A stretch of 9,956 nucleotides of DNA from Actinomycetes bacterium. GTDB taxonomy: Bacteria > Actinomycetota > Acidimicrobiia > Acidimicrobiales > RAAP-2. Shown here in pieces: positions 6,312 to 9,956 of the stretch (the stretch's first letter is position 1; every line of letters begins with the position of its first letter). Where the stretch lies: positions 1-9,956 of the forward strand of contig JAKBCI010000037.1 in the NCBI GenBank assembly GCA_021807965.1, written 5' to 3'. A program made the position numbers and the translations under genes. The notes under the pieces are model-generated. The model saw nothing but the letters and a program-made list of their open reading frames with translations. It made no database searches and had not been told where the DNA came from.

Positions 6312-7099
6312 TGCTGACACGCGCCATGCCCCGCTTCGGCACCCGCCGGTCGCTGCGCATCTTCGAGCGCAACTTCATGGTCTACCGCTCACAGTGGCTG
6401 ATGCTGGTCTCGGGCTTCTTCGAGCCGCTCTTCTACCTGCTCAGCATCGGCATCGGCCTCAACCACCTCGTCGGCAATCTCGACGTCGGCGGTCGAGTCG
6501 TCTCCTACGCCACGTTCGTCGCGCCGGGCATGCTCGCGACGTCGGCGATGAACGGCGCGATGATCGACTCCATCTTCAACACGTTCTTCCGCTTGCGGAT
6601 CTCGCACGCCTACGACGCCGTGCTCGCCACGCCCCTCGACGTCGCCGACGTCGCTCTCGGTGAGCTGTGGTGGGCGCTCGCGCGCGCCGCCGTCTACGCC
6701 GCGTCCTTCATCGGGTGCATGGTGCTGCTCGGGGACGCCGGGGGTTACTGGGTGATCCTCTGCTGGCCGGCGGCGCTGCTGACCAGTCTGGCGTTCAGCA
6801 GCGTCGGGCTCGCCGCGTGCACCTACATACGCTCGTGGCAGGACTTCGACCTCGTCACCCTGGTTCAGCTGCCGATCTTTCTCTTCTCGGCGACGTTCTT
6901 TCCCATCTCGCTGTATCCGCGCTGGCTGGGTTCCATCGTCTCACTCCCACCGCTGTACCAGTCGGCGACGCTGCTGCGGGGCCTTGACCTCGGGCAGTTC
7001 GACGCCGTGATGGTGATGCGGGTCGCGTATCTCCTCGTAATCTCGGCACTCGGCATGTGGGTAGCGGCGCGCCGCTTTCGCCGCATCCTCGTTCCCTGA
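6311..7099 (+). CDS. ABC-2 type permease 2 (NodJ/DrrB-like)
   Basis: The second membrane subunit has 262 residues and about six helices. It shares landmarks with permease 1: YDAVLATPLDVADVALGEL (101-119) and IFLFSATFFPISLYP (189-203). The ATG at 6311 overlaps the preceding stop; an ATG five codons later (6326) is possible, but neither has a good ribosome binding site, and coupling favours 6311. The frame is open much further upstream (to 5273), but that part is the shadow of permease 1. An ATPase with two different NodJ-like permeases makes a heteromeric exporter, where NodIJ or DrrAB use a single permease gene. The stop codon lies inside a long hairpin, so the operon probably ends here. Confidence 0.92.
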   Translation: MLTRAMPRFGTRRSLRIFERNFMVYRSQWLMLVSGFFEPLFYLLSIGIGLNHLVGNLDVGGRVVSYATFVAPGMLATSAMNGAMIDSIFNTFFRLRISHAYDAVLATPLDVADVALGELWWALARAAVYAASFIGCMVLLGDAGGYWVILCWPAALLTSLAFSSVGLAACTYIRSWQDFDLVTLVQLPIFLFSATFFPISLYPRWLGSIVSLPPLYQSATLLRGLDLGQFDAVMVMRVAYLLVISALGMWVAARRFRRILVP

Positions 7100-7142
7100 G
7101 CCGGACCGGCGGGTTGCCCCCGCTGGTCCGGCTCACGGGGAC
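7091..7142. terminator. long hairpin between convergent genes, likely bidirectional terminator
   Basis: The left arm 7091-7113 pairs with the right arm 7119-7142 around a five-base loop TTGCC. The central 17 pairs are continuous with one G-T wobble. After one bulged C (7136), six more pairs, including one G-T, extend the base, giving 23 in all. The left arm contains the permease 2 stop codon (7097-7099) and the right end touches the stop of the convergent gene (7144-7142). There is no T run on either side, as is common for terminators in high-GC actinobacteria. Confidence 0.75.
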
Positions 7143-7750
7143 TAGCGCAGTGGACTCGTCACCGTCCACACGATCGGCTGAAACGTCTGGAAGGTGAGAA
7201 CCCCGCCGCTCGCGGCACTGGGCAGCAGCTTGGGGTAGGCCGCACTGCCCGTGAGATTGGGGTTGTAGACGTAGACGGTCTGGCCACCGGTGCGTACGGT
7301 GATCGTGACGAGCTTGTTCGACGCGGTGCCGAAGTTCACGCCGGACTGCGCATAATCAGAAAAGGAGAGCATCGTGCCGTTAATACGCTCGGTGCCGCTG
7401 GGCGAGTTGGGGTAGTTGCCGAACTCGCTCGTGCACGTCGCGGGAGTGCCGGTCGTGTCAGCGCAGATCTGGAGCCCAAAGGTCTTGACCGCCTGACCGC
7501 TCGGCGGGGTCACGTCGAGTCCGTTGGGCCAGTTCGTGAGAATGACCAAGCTCGACTCGCCGACGGCACCTGGGGCGAAAGTGGCGGTGATCCCAAAGCC
7601 ACTGACGGAGCCGCCGGCCGGGCCAACGACCGCCGTCGCGTACGCAGTCGCGGCCATCGGCGGGGCCCCCATGGCCGCGGTGACGGGCAGCAGCGACAAA
7701 GCCGCGACGCCGATCAGTCCGGCGGAAAGGCGAAGATGAGGGTGGTACAC
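7142..7750 (-). CDS. small exported protein with ZU5-like N-terminal stretch, unknown family
   Basis: This 202-residue protein has a clear signal peptide: basic residues near the start, a hydrophobic core (about 10-26, AGLIGVAALSLLPVTAA) and small residues for cleavage around 26-36. The mature part is rich in Gly, Ser, Thr and Pro and looks all-beta. Its opening, GPAGGSVSGFGITATFAPGAV (43-63), resembles the first strands of ZU5-type domains (GG-x-V ... PxGA), but this is resemblance only. Cys96 and Cys106 are the only cysteines and could form a disulfide outside the cell. The GTG start at 7750 follows AAAGGAG with a five-base spacer; the longer open frame to 7951 would remove the signal peptide from the N-terminus and overlap the promoters. 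A promoter matching that of the sigma gene lies just upstream, so it is probably controlled by the neighbouring ECF sigma factor. Specific function not recognised. Confidence 0.85.
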   Translation of the reverse strand: MYHPHLRLSAGLIGVAALSLLPVTAAMGAPPMAATAYATAVVGPAGGSVSGFGITATFAPGAVGESSLVILTNWPNGLDVTPPSGQAVKTFGLQICADTTGTPATCTSEFGNYPNSPSGTERINGTMLSFSDYAQSGVNFGTASNKLVTITVRTGGQTVYVYNPNLTGSAAYPKLLPSAASGGVLTFQTFQPIVWTVTSPLR

Positions 7751-7755
7751 GCTAA

Positions 7756-7762
7756 CTCCTTT
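7756..7762 (-). promoter_or_regulatory. ribosome binding site deciding the exported-protein start
   Basis: On the minus strand AAAGGAG is followed by TTAGC and GTG 7750. It is one of the strongest Shine-Dalgarno matches in the window and fixes the start directly before the signal peptide. Confidence 0.8.
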
Positions 7763-7783
7763 GATAGATAAACGGTTAGTAGT

Positions 7784-7811
7784 AGAACGTCCCGAGTGAC
7801 TCGTTGGTTCA
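7784..7811 (-). promoter_or_regulatory. ECF (SigL-type) promoter for the exported-protein gene
   Basis: Read on the minus strand: -35 TGAACC (7811-7806), a 16-base spacer (7805-7790) and -10 CGTTCT (7789-7784). This matches the TGAACC/CGT consensus I recall for mycobacterial SigL. The predicted transcript would begin near 7777, leaving a leader of about 27 bases that includes the AAAGGAG site. The plus-strand promoter of the sigma gene has the same -35, spacer length and CGTT core. Confidence 0.75.
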
Positions 7812-7817
7812 ACGAGT
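7799..7817. repeat. 19-base inverted repeat overlapping a -35 element
   Basis: ACTCGTTG (7799-7806) and CAACGAGT (7810-7817) are perfect 8-base inverted arms around GTT. The minus-strand -35 hexamer (7811-7806) lies within its centre. It may be an operator that blocks or assists that promoter, or a by-product of the -35 sequence; no adjacent regulator gene other than the sigma/anti-sigma pair is visible. Confidence 0.5.
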
Positions 7818-7840
7818 TCGCCCGGCGGTCTCGAAGGCGC

Positions 7841-7868
7841 TGAACCGAACGGCGCGCCAGGGCGTTTA
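7841..7868 (+). promoter_or_regulatory. ECF (SigL-type) autoregulatory promoter for the sigma/anti-sigma operon
   Basis: -35 TGAACC (7841-7846), a 16-base spacer (7847-7862) and -10 CGTTTA (7863-7868). It shares hexamer, spacing and CGTT core with the minus-strand promoter 30 bases away, which makes chance an unlikely explanation. ECF sigma operons are commonly autoregulated. The predicted transcription start is around 7873-7876. Confidence 0.8.
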
Positions 7869-7933
7869 GATGGGTGTGGCGTTGTGCGACAACCGATGAA
7901 TCGAGAGCGACCCTGAGACCACGAGCCAATCGA

Positions 7934-8503
7934 GTGACGCACCCCGATCACCGGAACGACGTCCGCGCGTCAACGCGCCAGCGTCGAGCGGCGACCGATC
8001 ACGTCGCCGACGAGCTGCTGCGCGCTCTACACGACGAGTACGCCGGACCCCTCCTCGCGTTCGCGATGCGACGGTGCAACGACCGCCAGCGGTCCGAAGA
8101 AGCCGTCCAGGACGCCCTGCTGCGAGCCTGGCAGCACCCCGAAGCCGTTGACGGAAGCCGGGGTTCGGCCCGTGCGTGGCTCTTCACGGTGGTGCGCAAT
8201 CGTCTGACCGACGAGTGGCGACGCGACGGTGCTCGACCGAGGACTTCGTCGGACGAGTCGCTCGCCAACGCCGCCGGACCCGACAACCTCGAGCGGGCGG
8301 TGGAGGCGTGGGGCGTTGGCGAGGCGGTCTCCCAGCTGAGCGAGCACCACCGCGTGGTGCTCTACCACGCCTACTATCTCGGCCAATCAGTCGATGAAAC
8401 AGCGGCCGCGCTGCATATCCCCCCCGGGACCGTGAAATCGAGGACGTACTACGCGCTGCGCGCCCTGCGAGCGACGCTGGAAGAGATGGGGTACCTGCAA
8501 TGA
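7934..8503 (+). CDS. sigL: ECF sigma factor, SigL-like
   Basis: This RNA polymerase sigma subunit of 189 residues contains only regions sigma2 and sigma4. Sigma2 covers about 28-93, with SEEAVQDALLRAWQHP (54-69) and the region 2.4-type stretch ARAWLFTVVRNRLTDEWRR. Sigma4 covers about 135-187, with a helix-turn-helix in DETAAALHIPPGTVKSR. The phrases LLRAWQHP, ARAWLFTV and QLSEHHR...VKSR...ALRAL closely follow M. tuberculosis SigL, which is held by the anti-sigma factor RslA; the next gene is RslA-like, and its stop overlaps that gene's start (ATGA). The start is uncertain. GTG 7934 gives an N-terminus nearest in length to SigL but has a weak ribosome binding site. An in-frame GTG at 7874 sits on the predicted transcription start and could be read leaderless, adding 20 residues. 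The symbol is assigned by resemblance. Confidence 0.9.
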   Translation: MTHPDHRNDVRASTRQRRAATDHVADELLRALHDEYAGPLLAFAMRRCNDRQRSEEAVQDALLRAWQHPEAVDGSRGSARAWLFTVVRNRLTDEWRRDGARPRTSSDESLANAAGPDNLERAVEAWGVGEAVSQLSEHHRVVLYHAYYLGQSVDETAAALHIPPGTVKSRTYYALRALRATLEEMGYLQ

Positions 8504-9156
8504 GCGAACACGACGACGTACACCTCGTACTCGGCTCCTACGTCATCGGGGCGCTCGACGCGGCGTCGCGCGCTGACGTCGAGCACCATCTGCGCACCTG
8601 TGACGACTGTCGCGCCGAGGTGGCCGAACTCGCCGTCCTGCCGGGCCTGCTGGCGCGTCTCACGCCCGAGCAGTTTGCCGTGGGCCACCAGCGCACACCG
8701 CAGGATTTGCTGCCGGCACTGCTCACTCGAGCGCACGCTAGCGCGCGCTCGTCGCGACGACGCCTGGTCTACTGGCGTGGTGCCGCCACGCTGGCCCTCG
8801 CGGCGGCGGTAGCACTCGGGGTGGTCGCCTGGCCCCGAACGCCCGCTCGGGCAACCCCGCAGTACCAGTTGCGCGCGACGGCACCTGGCGCGAGCGGCAC
8901 CGTGGCCCTCGCGGCCAAGGCGTGGGGAACGGCGATCACCCTCTCGTTACGGGGACTTCCGTCCACGGTCGACTGCGTCGCGTACGTGATCGACGCAAGT
9001 GGCCGGGTTCAACCCGTCGGGACGTGGGGGCCAACGCCCAACCACGACGCCGTCGTCGAACTGGCCACGAGCCTGCCGACTCGCTCGCTCTCGCGCATCA
9101 CCGTCGCCACCGCGTCTGGGCGAACGCTGCTGGCGGCGCGACTCGTCGCGTCGTGA
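8500..9156 (+). CDS. rslA: membrane zinc-binding anti-sigma factor, RslA-like
   Basis: The 218-residue anti-sigma factor has the ZAS zinc motif H30-x3-C34-x2-C37 inside an N-terminal cytoplasmic domain (MSEHDDVHLVLGSYVIGALD and on), followed by one transmembrane helix at about 94-111. A 105-residue extracytoplasmic domain then contains WGTAITLSLRGLP and VQPVGTWGP, recalling the C-terminal domain of mycobacterial RslA. It should bind and silence the sigma factor encoded just before it. In RslA, loss of zinc on thiol oxidation releases SigL; a similar redox or envelope trigger is inferred here. The ectodomain has a single cysteine (Cys159). Its ATG overlaps the sigma stop by four bases (ATGA), so the two are made in coupled amounts. 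Only a short gap with no clear terminator follows before the convergent SHOCT gene. Confidence 0.9.
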   Translation: MSEHDDVHLVLGSYVIGALDAASRADVEHHLRTCDDCRAEVAELAVLPGLLARLTPEQFAVGHQRTPQDLLPALLTRAHASARSSRRRLVYWRGAATLALAAAVALGVVAWPRTPARATPQYQLRATAPGASGTVALAAKAWGTAITLSLRGLPSTVDCVAYVIDASGRVQPVGTWGPTPNHDAVVELATSLPTRSLSRITVATASGRTLLAARLVAS

Positions 9157-9200
9157 CCCGACCCGAGCTGGCCCTCGATCCAGATCGTTGTGGGTTGGCG

Positions 9201-9512
9201 CTACTGGCTCGGTGGCGTCCCGGTCAAGAGGCTGCGCCGCGTCGTGTAGTCCGCAGCGTCGATGTCGCCCCGCGCGAAGCGTTCGTCGAGCACGCGTAGG
9301 GCGTCAGCGCCGCCCGCGTAGCGCGCGCCGACCTGACCCGCAACGCGCAGGTGCTTGCGCGACGAAACCGAGAGCGCGAGCGCCGCGAGCGCGATGAGCA
9401 GCAGCACCACGAGGAACACGAGGAACAGCGCCCCGCGCAGTCCGAACACGTGATGCATGCCCGGCCCCCAGAACTGGTCGCCGAATCGGGGTTGCTGGAA
9501 CTGTGGTGGCAT
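9201..9512 (-). CDS. small membrane protein with C-terminal SHOCT domain
   Basis: This 103-residue protein has a Gln/Phe/Pro-rich N-terminus, one strong transmembrane helix at about 27-49 and a C-terminal SHOCT motif at about 69-97 (ALRVLDERFARGDIDAADYTTRR). SHOCT is a short helical-pair domain found at the ends of many small membrane proteins, thought to mediate oligomerisation or protein contacts; its role here is unknown. The ATG at 9512 precedes a plausible N-terminus. The nearest purine-rich site, AAAGG at 9530-9526, is 13 bases away, further than usual, so translation may be weak or the start shifted to Met19. It converges with the anti-sigma gene and lies downstream of hsp20 on the same strand, but a strong hairpin separates it from hsp20. 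Confidence 0.78.
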   Translation of the reverse strand: MPPQFQQPRFGDQFWGPGMHHVFGLRGALFLVFLVVLLLIALAALALSVSSRKHLRVAGQVGARYAGGADALRVLDERFARGDIDAADYTTRRSLLTGTPPSQ

Positions 9513-9531
9513 GCTCGAACACCAACCTTTC

Positions 9532-9548
9532 TAGCGCGCTACGCGCTA
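9532..9548. repeat. inverted repeat upstream of the SHOCT gene
   Basis: TAGCGCG (9532-9538) and CGCGCTA (9542-9548) are perfect 7-base arms around CTA, 20 bases before the SHOCT start codon. This position suits an operator or a leader stem that would affect the start region. No matching site was seen elsewhere in the window. Confidence 0.4.
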
Positions 9549-9616
9549 ACTCACCCATCCAGTTTTGCGCCGCTCTCGTCACGCGAGACGTTTTCTTAAC
9601 CGATTCTTCGGATGCG

Positions 9617-9646
9617 GGCCCGGTCGGCGCCATCGCCGACCGGGCC
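9617..9646 (-). terminator. terminator hairpin after hsp20
   Basis: A perfect 13-bp stem (9617-9629 with 9634-9646) surrounds a CCAT loop. A further GCG/CGC pairing follows past one bulged A (9647). It starts six bases beyond the hsp20 stop codon. No T run follows on the minus strand, consistent with the other strong hairpin in this window. Confidence 0.8.
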
Positions 9647-9652
9647 ACGCGC

Positions 9653-9956
9653 TTACGCGCGATTGATCGGAATGCGGTGCGTTCCGTCGGCACGCACGGT
9701 CGCCGGCACGGCCAGGCGAATCTCGAGGATCCCATCCTTGTAGGTAGCGGTAACCGATCGCTCGTCGACGCCCTTGGGCACGGGGACGCTGCGCGTCAGT
9801 GAACCGTAGCGAAACTCGCTGCGGTGCTCGTGATCGCTGGCGTGCTCGTGAGTCTCGGACTTCTCGGCCGAGATGACGAGCGCGCCGTCGAGCAGCTCGA
9901 CAACGACGTCGCGGTCGGGGTCAACGCCCGCCAGCTCGGCGCGCACCACCATCGTG
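9653..9956 (-). CDS. Hsp20 / alpha-crystallin small heat shock protein (N-terminus cut by the window edge)
   Basis: About 100 C-terminal residues of a small heat shock protein are visible; the gene runs off the window at 9956. The alpha-crystallin domain is recognisable: VVRAELAGVDPDRDVVVELLDGALVISAEK near its start, then the FRYGSLTRSVPVPKGVD stretch, DGILEIRLAVP, and a short C-terminal tail with the IxI-type anchor IPI before NRA. Such proteins are ATP-independent holdases that form oligomers and keep unfolding proteins soluble. The Met at 9952 is not the real start: Hsp20 proteins have an N-terminal region before this VVRAELPGV segment and the frame stays open to the edge. A His-rich insert (SETHEHASDHEHRSE) sits where family members carry a charged loop. 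It is followed by its own terminator hairpin. Confidence 0.93.
   Translation of the reverse strand, partial: TMVVRAELAGVDPDRDVVVELLDGALVISAEKSETHEHASDHEHRSEFRYGSLTRSVPVPKGVDERSVTATYKDGILEIRLAVPATVRADGTHRIPINRA

Noticed and set aside
7751..7951. N-terminal extension of the exported protein
   Set aside because: It would bury the signal peptide, cross both ECF promoters and ignore the AAAGGAG site before GTG 7750.
1..9956. CRISPR array, insertion sequence or integration site at the tRNA gene
   Set aside because: No regularly spaced repeats, no transposase or integrase motifs, and no repeat of the tRNA 3' end elsewhere in the window were seen.

Overview
The window is high-GC actinobacterial DNA. 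The clearest markers are an FhaA-type protein (DUF3662 plus FHA) encoded next to tRNA-Leu(CAG), as in mycobacteria, and an ECF sigma/anti-sigma pair resembling mycobacterial SigL/RslA. Several genes start with GTG, and hairpins stand where U-tract terminators would be expected. An exact taxon cannot be assigned from the sequence alone; a deep-branching Actinomycetota lineage such as Acidimicrobiia is a guess. No transposase, integrase, CRISPR array or phage gene was seen.

Layout. (1) 29-676 (-) is a short FhaA homologue, and tRNA-Leu(CAG) at 763-849 (+) is divergent from it. (2) 850-1307 has no convincing gene but holds three hairpin-forming stretches. (3) 1308-2807 (+) is a DHA2-type MFS drug/proton exporter. 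It converges on 2856-4235 (-), a serine hydrolase of the class C beta-lactamase/DD-peptidase fold. (4) After a 304-base divergent gap with small palindromes comes a tight three-gene ABC exporter operon, 4540-7099 (+): a NodI/DrrA-type ATPase and two NodJ-like ABC-2 permeases. (5) A long hairpin at 7091-7142 covers the stop codon of the last permease and touches that of the convergent gene. (6) 7142-7750 (-) encodes a small exported protein. It is divergent from a SigL-like ECF sigma factor (7934-8503, +), whose gene overlaps that of its zinc-binding membrane anti-sigma factor (8500-9156, +). (7) 9201-9512 (-) encodes a SHOCT-domain membrane protein and 9653 to the window edge (-) an Hsp20 chaperone cut by the edge.

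The most informative signal is in 7751-7873. Two divergent copies of the same ECF-type promoter, TGAACC, 16 bases, CGTT, face the exported-protein gene and the sigma gene. This is the consensus I associate with mycobacterial SigL. It predicts a self-contained envelope-sensing module: the sigma factor activates its own operon and the exported protein, and the anti-sigma factor holds it at the membrane until its zinc site is disturbed. The exported protein has a ZU5-like N-terminal stretch and one pair of cysteines and would be the module's effector. I do not recognise it as a described family.
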